From: Heliocidaris erythrogramma
Lineage: Eukaryota; Echinodermata; Echinoidea; Camarodonta; Echinometridae
NCBI GenBank assembly: GCA_025617745.1
Contig: CM046861.1
Location: 13,540,516 to 13,604,515, forward strand
Length of the DNA: 64,000 nucleotides
Direction of reading: 5' to 3'
The position numbers were made by a program, and so were the translations under genes. This document shows positions 10,359 through 21,937 of this stretch, piece after piece. Every line of letters starts with the position of its first letter. The stretch's first letter is position 1. Below the pieces are notes generated by a model. That model searched no databases. It had not been told where the DNA came from and saw only the letters and a list, made by a program, of their open reading frames with translations.

Positions 10359-12085
10359 TATTGCTCGGGGGGGGGGGGGGGGGGTTATGTCTCATTGAGG
10401 CCTGTACGGCATCCGCGTCCATGAAAACGAGTAAAAAGGGTTGTTTTTTCAACACCAGATCAGACGGGTAACCAGGGTATCTCGTTTAGGGTATCAAAAA
10501 CAGGAACATTCTGAAAAAGGATATCAAATTCACGAGTGCTGAGAAAAGATCCTCGAAAAGGGTAGAAAATTAATTTGACAGTATTCGAACAGCTGCATGA
10601 TTTATGCTTAATCGGCTGTCGGCTGTCAATAATCTCGGGGATCTGCATTATTAGTAGTCTGTTTGGTCAATTTTCGGCGGGATTGGGCTATTTTCACTCG
10701 AATTCCATGAAATAGTCTGTTTTTACGCGGGTTTTCACCCCGGTTTTGGCGAGATTTTCGCGGTTTTGGGTTTTGTGCTTTGTATTTTGTGAACGAACAT
10801 ACGATAGCCTACAGATTTCATATTACCCTTCTGCCGTCCACAAACTGGTTAAGTTATTTGACTTTGTAAGAATATTTATCCATTTAATGAGGCAAAATCA
10901 AGGCAGACTGGACCAGGAAATAAGAAGGAAAAAAAAAGGGGGGGGGGGATATTGAAATCGCGTCACAAACACGGTAAAACGTAGCTGTACTGTTCGATCC
11001 CGAATAATTATAAATTATATATCGCGCTATAAAGCTAGCTATTATTGTAAAGGCTCATTCTTGTACTTGTACATAGTAGGTATACTGTATTCTATAAAAA
11101 TGTTTCATAAAGCATGTAATTCTATGCCGAATATGAAGAAAAATGTTGAAACCTATGTATAAGACTTTTGATAAACTAAGTACAGTAAGTGTTTTTGCAT
11201 ATTATATATGTATCACCGTGATACAGACCATTTTCCTGCCATCATTCAACAAAGATTTGCCATAGGAGTGCATTCCTAACATGTAATTTGCCCATGCAGA
11301 AGCATGCATATATAGCATAATATATTGTCTTTTATTTCATCATTAATTGAATATATATGATTCTTGTACATTAAAGCTAATACATAGTACATAAATACAT
11401 AGTATTGATCTTATGTTATAAAGTGTAGCAATTGTCTTTAATTTATCACATGTATATCACTACTCCAAGAAATATAAACATCTCAAAAGGCTTAGGGTAA
11501 TATTGTTCATAAAATATATATTATGCCATCTTGTCAATTTGGTTTTTGGTGACTGATCCATGGATGTAGTGTTGAAGTCTGTGTGCATACGGTTTTTTTC
11601 AAATCATCAAGTTCTGCAAGATCCTCATGGCCCATGTTTATCATTGAATTTGAATGAGTGTTGTTGTTTTTTTGTACCCCCTCCCTATCTTTTCATTTGT
11701 TCCTGTTGTGAAAGGTCCTAATACTAGCTTTATAAACTAGCAAAATAAGCGGCATCTGAAAATCTTCCCGTGGATATTTTTTCTTTAATCCAAAGAGGTT
11801 CTTTTCTATTCTTTCAATAAAAACATCATTCTGTAAGCCTGCATGTGTTCTAAAGTAAATATTTGCCTTTAACTCTTTCTTTTTAACAAAATAAGGGCCA
11901 AGAAGAACCAATCCTCGAATAGGGTGTACAATACTTTGCAAAATCTAAAAAATCTGAAAATCTGTTGCGGGTTTCCCTGAATAGGGTATCAAATATCTTC
12001 CATTAAAATCCTATTTAGGGTGCTTTTCAGAAAGTCACGGACGCGGATGCCGTACAGGCCTCAATGACACATACCCCCCACCCCC
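10359..12085. mobile_element. 1.7-kb non-autonomous inverted-repeat element in a paralogous empty site
   Basis: Near the ends, GGCCTGTACGGCATCCGCGT (10399 onward) is exactly inverted near 12035-12060, and both sides run outward into G or C homopolymers. The paralogous segment at 34050-34180 reads straight through without it. GGGCAT stands on both sides (10353-10358 and 12086-12091) and may be a target duplication. The interior repeats phrases such as TAGGGTATCAAA in inverted positions and holds no transposase. Superfamily unknown; exact ends are uncertain by a few bases because of the homopolymers. Confidence 0.65.
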
Positions 12086-12190
12086 GGGCATCTTTGTCTT
12101 TTATTTTCTTTGTTTTCTAGGTGTAATACGAACCGCCCTCATATTCAGTCGGCGCTAATTTTATGCCGGTGATTTTGCTTCATCAGTAGA
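12086..12190. repeat. Right part of the duplicated segment
   Basis: TAGGTGTAATACGAACCGCC and the following 80 bases match 34095-34180 with few changes. Confidence 0.85.
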
Positions 12191-12510
12191 TCACACACAC
12201 ATAATTTAATTCATATTGTCAACAGACATCTGAATAATGATCAAGTAATGTTTCTTAATTTGAGTCGCTTCTTGTTCTGCCAAGGTACACTGGCCCATAA
12301 AACTTGATTACCGATATGAGTTACGCAATAATTATGGGTTTTTGTAGTTTGCGGAAACGACCATAATTATTAATGAAGCAAATGGCCATGACACAGTTTT
12401 GCTCAATGAGACGGTCTGATGCACTGTTGTTAAGTTCTGAGATAAAAGCTATATTTAAAACCCTTTTGGTATTATGAAGATTAACCATCATTTAAAAAGT
12501 GCCATAATTG
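12191..12510. other. Unannotated AT-rich spacer
   Basis: No gene, repeat or RNA recognised by eye between the duplicated segment and the 3' end of the LINE. Confidence 0.4.
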
Positions 12511-15500
12511 ATTTTTTTGATTTGATTTGATTTATTCACCAACAATAACATCATGTGTACAAGATTTGTCACACAGTAAATATTGTTACAGGATTGAAAC
12601 TTAAATGATAATAGCTGGTAAATGGGACCAGAAAATAGCACAAGTGCTAGTCGAGCCTGGCCCCTCTACAAAATTTACATAGTAGAAGATATTAATTCCA
12701 TTACAAACATAACAATTACAACCACATACATAGATAGCATGGTGTTACATGTACATGTACATGGATATAGAGAGTAAAACATTATACATCATTACTTAAA
12801 AGATGTTCTTTTAATGATTTCCTAAAACTACTTCTGGATGATTTCAGTTTAATATCAGTTGGTATTCTATTCCATAAATCACTTCCTAAAAAAGAAAGAG
12901 AAAATTGTCCTTGGGTAGTCCTTAATTTTGGTAAATGCACCTGTCGACCTGTTTTTTGTCTCGTTAAATAATTGTGCTGTATTGTATCACAATAGTCTAT
13001 TAAAGAGTGGGGTAAGTTGTTATTACCCAGGTCATACATGAAGGTTCCTACACATAAATAGTGCATATCAAACACATTGAGGATCTTTAATTCTCGAAAT
13101 AATGGGCGAGTATGAGCTCGCCAGTGACTAAATGTGATGGCACGTACTGCCATTTTTTGACTGCAAAGTATACAATTTAAGCTACTCTTGTATGTACTCC
13201 CCCATACCTCGATTCCATAGGTTAGATGTGGCTCTATAAAAGCCTTATATAATAAGACCAATGTATATTTGGGTACAACATGTCGCAGGCGGAATAAAAT
13301 TCCAACTCTTTTCCGTATACATGAATTAATAGCTCGGATATGATTGTGCCAAGTCAAATGTTTATCAATCGTTATACCTACAAAAGTTGCTTCATCAACC
13401 TCTTCAATTACTTCTCCACCTATTTCTAGTCTACCTGATAATGTGACTTTTCTCCTCCTGCTGCTAATTAACATAAATTTTGTCTTCAGAGAGTTGATAG
13501 TAAGCTTATTTGCAATGCACCATTCGTGTATTTTCTTTATATTGATATTTATTTCATTGGCATCAATCTCCTTTTGATTTGCTGGAAATGTGTGAAACAA
13601 GTTAGAATCGTCTGCAAATAGTCTGAAATTGAAAAAGTTAGAAACTGACGGTAAGTCATTGATATAAAGTAAAAACAGTGTTGGTCCTAAAACTGACCCC
13701 TGTGGAACACCGCAACTGATTTTCATTTTGCTGGAGATTATTTCTCCACATTGAACATATTGATACCTGCCTTCTAGATAGTCTTCAAACCATTTCAGCG
13801 GAAGACCCCGTATACCATAATGAGAGAGTTTATGTATCAAGACCTTATGATCTATAGTATCAAAAGCTTTTTTGAAGTCAATAAAAATCCCAAGTGTAGC
13901 TCTACCCTCATCAATTGATTTCAAAATAGTGTTAGACAAGTTTATCAATGATAGTTTTGTACTATATTTTTTTCTAAATCCATATTGATGATGGTAAAAG
14001 GTATTGTTTGATTCTAAAAATTGTATCAGCCGGCCATTTGTTATTTTTTCAAAGACTTTACTTAACACTGGTAAAACCGAAATTGGTCTGTAATTTCCAG
14101 GTTCCTCTTTTGGTCCCTTTTTGTGAATAGGTGAAACTTTTGCTATTTTCATTTCATCTGGCATCCTCCCACACTCTAAGGATAGATTAAAAATATATGT
14201 AAGGACACGTGCTATGTAGGCAGCACCATCTCTTAACAATCGTCCAGGTATATTGCCATAACCACAAGCCTTTTTGACATCTAGATTTAAGAGATGATTA
14301 AAAACCTCAGCCTCAGTAACAGGCTTCCAAAATAAAGAATTATCAGCTTGTACCCCTAAGTAAGGTATATGTGACATACTTCTATTTGGTAAGGTATCCG
14401 CTAAGTTCGGACCAATATTGACAAAGAAATTATTGAATTCATTTACAATATCATACATAGATGTAATGAGTGTATTTCTTCCATTGACCTTTTTGATAAG
14501 CCTGTCTATCTCAGCGACTTGCGACATTTTTTTCTTTCCGACTAATAATTCATTAATGATACTCCATGTCTTACTAGTATTCCACCGGTTTACATGTAAT
14601 AAATTGCTATAATATGTTCTCTTTGCATTCTTTAATACCGTAGTCAAAACATTTCTATATTTCTTAAATTTTTTCACGACATCTTCATCATGATTTGTCC
14701 GTAAGACTTTGGCATACAACTTTTGTTTCTTTCTTATTGATTTAATTATCCCTTTCGTAATCCATGGCTTCCTTTTGGTATCTTTCTTTTCCCCAATTCG
14801 TTTAGTTATCAGTGGTGCATGTTTATTACAGATATTTGAGAAAATTGTACAAAAAGTAGAGTATGCAACATTCACATCGTGGCAATAGAATACCTCCTCC
14901 CAGTTCGAGATAGAAAGGTCTTCTGTAAATTGTTCAATATTGTATTTCTTATAGCACCGATACGTAATATTTTTCGGATTCGAGCATTCCTTGGCTATGT
15001 CCTTGAAAATTACAAACACGGCAAAATGATCGGAGATGTCAGTTTGGATGACTCCTGAATGGCATTCAACCATATCAATGTTTGTATAAATGTGGTCTAA
15101 TAATGTAGATGATTCTTTGGTTACTCTTGTCGGCGATTTAATTAATTGTCCTAGTCCCACACATTGTAGAGATGAGGTGAAATCATCCACTATTTCTTCT
15201 ACACTTAACATATTCACATTAAAATCTCCTAGGAGTATACATTTATGTTTATCAATTTTGAGTTGTTCCAGTGTATCTAACAAACTGTCTCGGAACTCTT
15301 TAACATTTGTACTAGGTTTTCTATACAGTACAGCCACGATTATTGTAAGTGCATTAGTGATGTTAACTTGTAACCAAAGAGATTCTGCATGGGTAATATC
15401 GCAATTTAAGCGGGTGTACTTTAGGTCTGATTTGATATAAGCTCCAACCCCTCCTCCTCTCAAATCATTTTTCCGACAGTCTACTTCAAGAGTATAGCCT

Positions 15501-15760
15501 TGTAAACCTAAAACAGAAGTACATGTATTAGTTACATCCCAGACTTCAGATAAACCAATAATGTCAAATTTAGTATGGATACAATCTTCATACACCAGTT
15601 TAAGGGCTTCAAAATTTTTCATCAAGGAGCGTATATTTACATGAGTCAATTTAAAAGAACTGGATGTGTCAAAATTCAGAATATTATCAATATCATTCGG
15701 TAACAATTCATAAGACAATTTTGTATCAATCATTAATATTTATTAATATTTCTTATTGCC
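12511..15760 (-). mobile_element. Non-LTR retrotransposon (LINE), near full ORF2 with 3' UTR
   Basis: A 983-codon endonuclease-RT frame is followed by about 270 bases of 3' UTR ending in a direct-repeat tail (AAATCAAATCAAATC in the element's sense). No LTRs. Upstream of the ORF, 15734-15950 holds no recognisable ORF1, so the copy may be 5' truncated. The tail and domain order fit the CR1/Jockey group. Confidence 0.9.
12782..15733 (-). CDS. LINE ORF2: APE-type endonuclease and reverse transcriptase, uninterrupted
   Basis: The protein nicks target DNA and primes cDNA synthesis from the nick (family knowledge). In order: an endonuclease with HVNIRSL near residue 31, GLSEVW near 60, LLGDFNVN near 168, LLDHIYTN near 212 and SDHFAVF near 234. 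Then a linker with KRKPWITKGI. Then an RT with NYRPISVLP near 546, FIDFKKAFDTIDH near 635, GVPQGSVLGP near 672 and the catalytic FADD near 706. A C-terminal region follows with LWNRIPTDIK near 960, a segment common to this group. All catalytic signatures are present with no stop or frameshift, unlike the two other LINEs in the window. It is therefore a young copy and possibly competent, although the start of the element is not defined. Confidence 0.93.
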   Translation of the reverse strand: MIDTKLSYELLPNDIDNILNFDTSSSFKLTHVNIRSLMKNFEALKLVYEDCIHTKFDIIGLSEVWDVTNTCTSVLGLQGYTLEVDCRKNDLRGGGVGAYIKSDLKYTRLNCDITHAESLWLQVNITNALTIIVAVLYRKPSTNVKEFRDSLLDTLEQLKIDKHKCILLGDFNVNMLSVEEIVDDFTSSLQCVGLGQLIKSPTRVTKESSTLLDHIYTNIDMVECHSGVIQTDISDHFAVFVIFKDIAKECSNPKNITYRCYKKYNIEQFTEDLSISNWEEVFYCHDVNVAYSTFCTIFSNICNKHAPLITKRIGEKKDTKRKPWITKGIIKSIRKKQKLYAKVLRTNHDEDVVKKFKKYRNVLTTVLKNAKRTYYSNLLHVNRWNTSKTWSIINELLVGKKKMSQVAEIDRLIKKVNGRNTLITSMYDIVNEFNNFFVNIGPNLADTLPNRSMSHIPYLGVQADNSLFWKPVTEAEVFNHLLNLDVKKACGYGNIPGRLLRDGAAYIARVLTYIFNLSLECGRMPDEMKIAKVSPIHKKGPKEEPGNYRPISVLPVLSKVFEKITNGRLIQFLESNNTFYHHQYGFRKKYSTKLSLINLSNTILKSIDEGRATLGIFIDFKKAFDTIDHKVLIHKLSHYGIRGLPLKWFEDYLEGRYQYVQCGEIISSKMKISCGVPQGSVLGPTLFLLYINDLPSVSNFFNFRLFADDSNLFHTFPANQKEIDANEININIKKIHEWCIANKLTINSLKTKFMLISSRRRKVTLSGRLEIGGEVIEEVDEATFVGITIDKHLTWHNHIRAINSCIRKRVGILFRLRHVVPKYTLVLLYKAFIEPHLTYGIEVWGSTYKSSLNCILCSQKMAVRAITFSHWRAHTRPLFRELKILNVFDMHYLCVGTFMYDLGNNNLPHSLIDYCDTIQHNYLTRQKTGRQVHLPKLRTTQGQFSLSFLGSDLWNRIPTDIKLKSSRSSFRKSLKEHLLSNDV

Positions 15761-16462
15761 TTATAAAAAGGCAAATGTGCTTTCATTCCATAAAATGCAG
15801 CTTGAACCGTCGGTAGTCTATGGTGTCCAGTCCTATTTCAAATAGGTCATCGGGAGAGACGATCTTTTTGAAGCTATCATCTTGCAACTTGCAAATAATG
15901 TTTCCATTCTGCGTTGATTGAATTCATTAAAGTTCTAAATGCTTGTTTCACTTGATAATGTGGTTTTAGGTTGATTTTTTTCCTTTTCAAGATTTGCCTG
16001 CTGAAATTGAAATGACTAGCCATGGAGTTATTTTTAGAGGAAAGATTCATGCATAATTCAGGTTGGCTTTCAGGTTCAGGTTCTGTTGTATTTCATATTA
16101 TTTATTTAAAATACATATTGTCAGTTTTGTTTCCAAGAAATAATAATAAGATGAATAATACAGAGCATTTTCAATCAAAATAAGTACATACAAATATATT
16201 ACATCACTTTGGATTACTTGTCGTTACTTGTAAATAATGACTAACAAAATCTGAAATGAGGGTATGAAGAAGCCTATAAGGTAAAAGCAAAGCTTGTTGG
16301 TTATAGGCCCCAGGGGTAATAGGCCTGCAATAGGAGTCTTATAAGGTTGAGAGAATGAACAAGAAAGAGTTGAAGAAAAGTGTAAATAAAACAAGTTAAT
16401 GTATTATTAAAATCTGCATCGAATGTGAATGAATAATCAGCGAATAATAATAATAATAATAA
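15761..16462. other. Spacer between LINE and tandem array
   Basis: AT-rich, ending in a (TAA)n tract (16445-16462) that forms the left flank of the array. No gene seen. Confidence 0.5.
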
Positions 16463-18278
16463 CTAGAATTTAATTCGTCATGAGGACGAATTAGGTGGTC
16501 TGTCCTTCAATTTGTACGATCATGATTGTAATCAGGATGATCATAATAATGGGGAAATACTAAACTGAAGATAGGATGTCAAGAATGCCATGAATGGAGG
16601 TCCTTCTTGAGGACGGGAATGTAGCAAAATGTGTAACGGTCATTGTAAAATGATTATGGTGATGATGATAATGGTGATTATGATGATTATAATGATATAT
16701 GATGGCGATGATATAATAGCGATGATGATCATGACGGTGATGATAATAATGATGATGATACAGGATACTTGGCAGATTAACCCCTTAGCTCTAATACAGG
16801 ACAGGAAATCACAATTTCCATAGGGTTGTACACAAAACTACTGCACACTACTTTCTAATAGACATAATACGGGAAAATAAGGCAGTTTATTACATGATTT
16901 GTGATTTTTTATATTATACTAGTCGAAGAGGATTGTAAAATGACAGGCAAAAAGAAGCAAAAAGAAGCAAAAAAAAAAAAAAAAAAAATCGGCCCCGGGG
17001 ATCGAACCAGGTACCTTGACCATGGTAGTCATGTGCTTTACCGATAGACCAGAATATTTCCCATAGAGATAACACGTAAACGAAAACGGGATTCTCAAAT
17101 CACATTTTGTACTGAAAAATTGGGCATGATCCCGACATCTGATCAAAAATTGGAGACCACATTTGTAAAAGCTTATAGTCTCAGCTACAACATATTAAAA
17201 TCTGGAAGAAAATAGACCAAAAATAACTGAGATACTGCTCAGAGAACGATGTCATGTAGATTCATGATTCGAAAAAAAAGTCATCTTCCATAGACATAAC
17301 ACGCAAATAGGGAAAATTCTGACATGGCGTCTTTAATTGAAAATTTCACTGTGATGACGTCATCAAAATGAAAAATGGTGGCAACTAATTTTGTAGGAAA
17401 TTGCCTCAGCTATGACATATCAAAATCTGGGCGAAAAAAGACCAATAATTACGAATCTAGAGCCAAATTTGCATAAATGTGATGACGTCAAAACATGAAA
17501 AATGGAAATTTGGATTTCTGGTGCCATTTTGATGACGTCATAATGTTTATAAGGGTCAAATGATACATGAAATCATATCTATGATTCATACCCTACCTGA
17601 TGATGACAAAAAATTGGGGGATTTATGGACTATTTAAAGAGCTAGAGTTAATTTTGTAGAGGCATGTTTTTGCATGTTTTTACGTTATTTTCGCCATAGA
17701 TGCGCGCACGGATTTTGAAGTTTGACGCGCCCGTACGACCTTATTATTGATTGAAATTGATTCCAAGTTGATGGAAATGATGAAGAAAAGTGTCAAGATT
17801 GCAAATCAATCGAAAAAACAGTGTTTTAACGTTAGTTACGACTTGCGCGCGCGTAAAACGCGCGCGCGGACACTTACGCTCGGACATTTTTGAAATGCTC
17901 AAAATGACCTGAAACGTGTGCAGACTTGATCCTACGTGATTTTGAGCATTTTTAAATTTTGACGCGCGCGTACGCGCACGTCCTGACCTCTAGATGACCT
18001 GTGAGGACATTGCTTGATGACTCGTCATTTGAAGTTTATGTGATGTGAATATAGTTTATTTTTGATGATCGATTATGAAGATATAATCGATCTTGTAAAT
18101 TTACAAAATGGCGTCTTGATGACGTCACGATGACCTGATGACCTCCAAAAGCTTAGATGACCATGTCCATGATTGACCTCATACATGACATGAAACTCGA
18201 TGATATTGACCTGGCCGATTTTGAGATTTGGTGGGAACAAAAATTTGCTATAAAAAGAAGAAATATTAAAAATAAAAA
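16463..18278 (-). repeat. Array unit 1 (1816 bp)
   Basis: Starts at the CTAG-hairpin end. Holds a GATGAT-rich stretch (16655-16760) and a tRNA-like segment (16990-17053, minus). Four TGACGTCA palindromes lie at 17355, 17483, 17533 and 18120. CG-alternating blocks lie near 17848-17875 and 17960-17985. Confidence 0.95.
16990..17053 (-). other. tRNA-like segment with oligo-T terminator (unit 1; repeated in units 2-4)
   Basis: In minus sense it reads TGGTCTATCGGTAAAGCAC ... CTGGTTCGATCCCCGGGGCC, giving an A-box-like and a perfect B-box-like promoter. It is followed directly by a run of 16 or more T, which would stop Pol III. The 5' acceptor strand does not pair with the 3' side, so it is not a functional tRNA. 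Equivalent segments are at about 18797-18862, 20602-20667 and 22458-22523. Confidence 0.75.
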
Positions 18279-20081
18279 CTAGAATTTAATTCGTCATGAG
18301 GACGAATTAGGTGGTCTGTCCTTCAATTTGTACGATCATGATTGTAATCAGGATGATCATAATAATGGGGAAATACTAAACTGAAGATAGGATGTCAAGA
18401 ATGCCATGAATGGAGGTCCTTCTTGAGGACGGGAATGTAGGAAAATGTGTAACGGTCATTGTAAAATGATTATGGTGATGATGATAATGGAGATTATGAT
18501 GATTATAATGATATATGATGGCGATGATATAATAGCGATGATGATCAGGACGGTGATGATAATAATGATGATGATACAGGATACTTGGCAGATTAACCCC
18601 TTAGCTCTAATACAGGACAGGAAATCACAATTTCCATAGGGTTGTACACAAAACTACTGCACACTACTTTCTAATAGACATAATACGGGAAAATAAGGCA
18701 GTTTATTACATGATTTGTGATTTTTTATGTTATACTAGTCGAAGAGGATTGTAAAATGACACGCAAAAAGAAGCAAAAAAAAAAAAAAAAAAAAATCGGC
18801 CCCGGGGATCGAACCAGGTACCTTGACCATGGTAGTCATGTGCTTTACCGATAGACCAGAATATTTCCCATAGAGATAACACGTAAACGAAAACGGGATT
18901 CTCAAATCACATTTTGTACTGAGAAATTGGGCATGATCCCGACATCTGATCAAAAATTGGAGACCACATTTGTAAAAGCTTATAGTCTCAGCTACAACAT
19001 ATTAAAATCTGGAAGAAAATAGACCAAAAATAACTGAAATACTGCTCAGAGAACGATGTCATGTAGATTCATGATTCGAAAAAAAGTCATCTTCCATAGA
19101 CATAACACGCAAATAGGGAAAATTCTGACATGGCGTTTTTAATTGAAAATTTCACTGTGATGACGTCATCAAAATGAAAAATGGTGGCAACTAATTTTGT
19201 AGGAAATTGCCTCAGCTATGACATATCAAAATCTGGGCGAAAAAAGACCAATAATTACGAATCTAGAGCCAAATTTGCATAAATGTGATGACGTCAAAAC
19301 ATGAAAAATGGAAATTTGGAATTCTGGTGCCATTTTGATGACGTCATAATGTTTATAAGGGTCAAATGATACATGAAATCATATCTATGATTCATACCCT
19401 ACCTGATGATGACAAAAAATTGGGGGATTTATGGACTATTTAAAGAGCTAGAGTTAATTTTGTAGAGGCATGTTTTTGCACGTTTTTACGTTATTTTCGC
19501 CATAGATGCGCGCACGGATTTTGAAGTTTGACGCGCCCGTACGACCTTATTATTGATTGAAATTGATTCCAAGTTGATGGAAATGATGAAGAAAAGTGTC
19601 AAGATTGCAAATCAATCGAAAAAACAGTGTTTTAAAGTTAGTTACGACTTGCGCGCGCGTAAAACGCGCGCGCGGACACTTACGCACGGACATTTTTGAA
19701 ATGCTCAAAATGACCTGAAACGTGTGCAGACTTGATCCTACGTGATTTTGAGCATTTTTAAATTTTGACGCGCGCGTACGCGCACGTGCTGACCTCTAGA
19801 TGACCTGTGAGGACATTGCTTGATGACTCGTCATTTGAAGTTTATGTGATGTGAATATAGTTTATTTTTGATGATCGATTATGAAGATATAATCGATCTT
19901 GTAAATTTACAAAATGGCGTCTTGATGACGTCACGATGACCTGATGACCTCCAAAAGCTTAGATGACCATGTCCATGATTGACCTCATACATGACATGAA
20001 ACTCGATGATATTGACCTGGCCGATTTTGAGATTTGGTGGGAACAAAAATTTGCTATAAAAAGAAGAAATATTAAAAATAA
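18279..20081 (-). repeat. Array unit 2 (1803 bp)
   Basis: Differs from unit 1 by scattered substitutions only. Same tRNA-like segment, CRE palindromes and CG blocks. Confidence 0.95.
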
Positions 20082-21937
20082 CTAGAATTTAATTCGTCAT
20101 GAGGACGAATTAGGTGGTCTGTCCTTCAATTTGTACGATCATGATTGTAATCAGGATGATCATAATAATGGGGAAATACTAAACTGAAGATAGGATGTCA
20201 AGAATGCCATGAATGGAGGTCCTTCTTGAGGACGGGAATGTAGCAAAATGTGTAACGGTCATTGTAAAATGATTATGGTGATGATGATAATGGTGATTAT
20301 GATGATTATAATGATATATGATGGCGATGATATAATAGCGATGATGATCATGACGGTGATGATAATAATGATGATGATGATACAGGATACTTGGCAGATT
20401 AACCCCTTAGCTCTAATACAGGACAGGAAATCACAATTTCCATAGGGTTGTACACAAAACTACTGCACACTACTTTCTAATAGACATAATACGGGAAAAT
20501 AAGGCAGTTTATTACATGATTTGTGATTTTTTATGTTATACTAGTCGAAGAGGATGGTAAAATGACAGGCAAAAAGAAGCAAAAAAAAAAAAAAAAAAAA
20601 TCGGCCCCGGGGATCGAACCAGGTACCTTGACCATGGTAGTCATGTGCTTTACCGATAGACCAGAATATTTCCCATAGAGATAACACGTAAACGAAAACG
20701 GGATTCTCAAATCACATTTTGTACTGAAAAATTGGGCATGATCCCGACATCTGATCAAAAATTGGAGACCACACTTGTAAAAGCTTATAGTCTCAGCTAC
20801 AACATATTAAAATCTGGAAGAAAATACACCAAAAATAACTGAGATACTGTTCAGAGAACGATGTCATGTAGATTCATGATTCGAAAAAAAGTCATCTTCC
20901 ATAGACATAACACGCAAATAGGAAAAATTCTGATATGGCGTCTTTAATTGAAAATTTCACTGTGATGACGTCATCAAAATGAAAAATAGTGGAGACTGAT
21001 TTTGTAGGAAATTGCCTCAGCTATGACATATCAAAATCTGGGCGAAAAAAGACCAATAATTACGAATCTAGAGCCAAATTTGCATAAATGTGATGACGTC
21101 AAAACATGAAAAATGGAAATTTGGATTTCTGGTGCCATTTTGATGACGTCATAATGTTTATAAGGGTCAAATGATACATGAAATCATATCTATGATTCAT
21201 ACCCTACCTGATGATGACAAAAAATCGGGGGATTTATGGACTATTTAAAGAGCTAGAGTTAATTTTGTAGAGGCATGTTTTTGCACGTTTTTACGTTATT
21301 TTCGCCATAGATGCGCGCACGGATTTTGAAGTTTGACGCGCCCGTACGACCTTATTATTGATTGAAATTGATTCCAAGTTGATGGAAATGATGAAGAAAA
21401 GTGTCAAGATTGCAAATCAATCGAAAAAACAGTGTTTTAACGTTATTTACGACTTGCGCGCGCGTAAAACGCGCGCGCGGACACTTACGCACGGACATTT
21501 TTGAAATGCTCAAAATGACCTGAAACGTGTGAAGACTTGATCCTACGTGATTTTGAGCATTTTTAAATTTTGACGCGCGCGTACGCGCACGTCCTGACCT
21601 CTAGATGACCTGTGAGGACATTGCTTGATGACTCGTCATTTGAAGTTTATATGATGTGAATATAGTTTATTTTTGATGATCGATTATGAAGATATACTCG
21701 ATCTTGTAAATTTACAAAATGGCGTCTTGATGACGTCACGATGACCTGATGACCTTCAAAAGCTTAGATGACCATGTCCATGATTGACCTCATACATGAC
21801 ATGAAACTCGATGATATTGACCTGGCCGATTTTGAGATTTGGTGGGAACAAGAATTTGCTATAAAAAGAAGAAATAATATTAAAGAAAATCTTGACAAAA
21901 TTAAAAGGAGGTCTGTCATAAATGACAGACCACCTAA
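20082..21937 (-). repeat. Array unit 3 (1856 bp)
   Basis: Close to units 1 and 2, with the full 5'-end hairpin block (minus sense) retained at 21890-21937. Units 1 and 2 lack this block. Confidence 0.95.

Noticed and set aside
16483-16505. TGAGGACGAATT next to CGTC looks like stem II of a hammerhead ribozyme
   Set aside because: The CUGAUGA core box, the GAAA box and the cleavage triplet are absent in the right order; it is a simple hairpin at the unit end.
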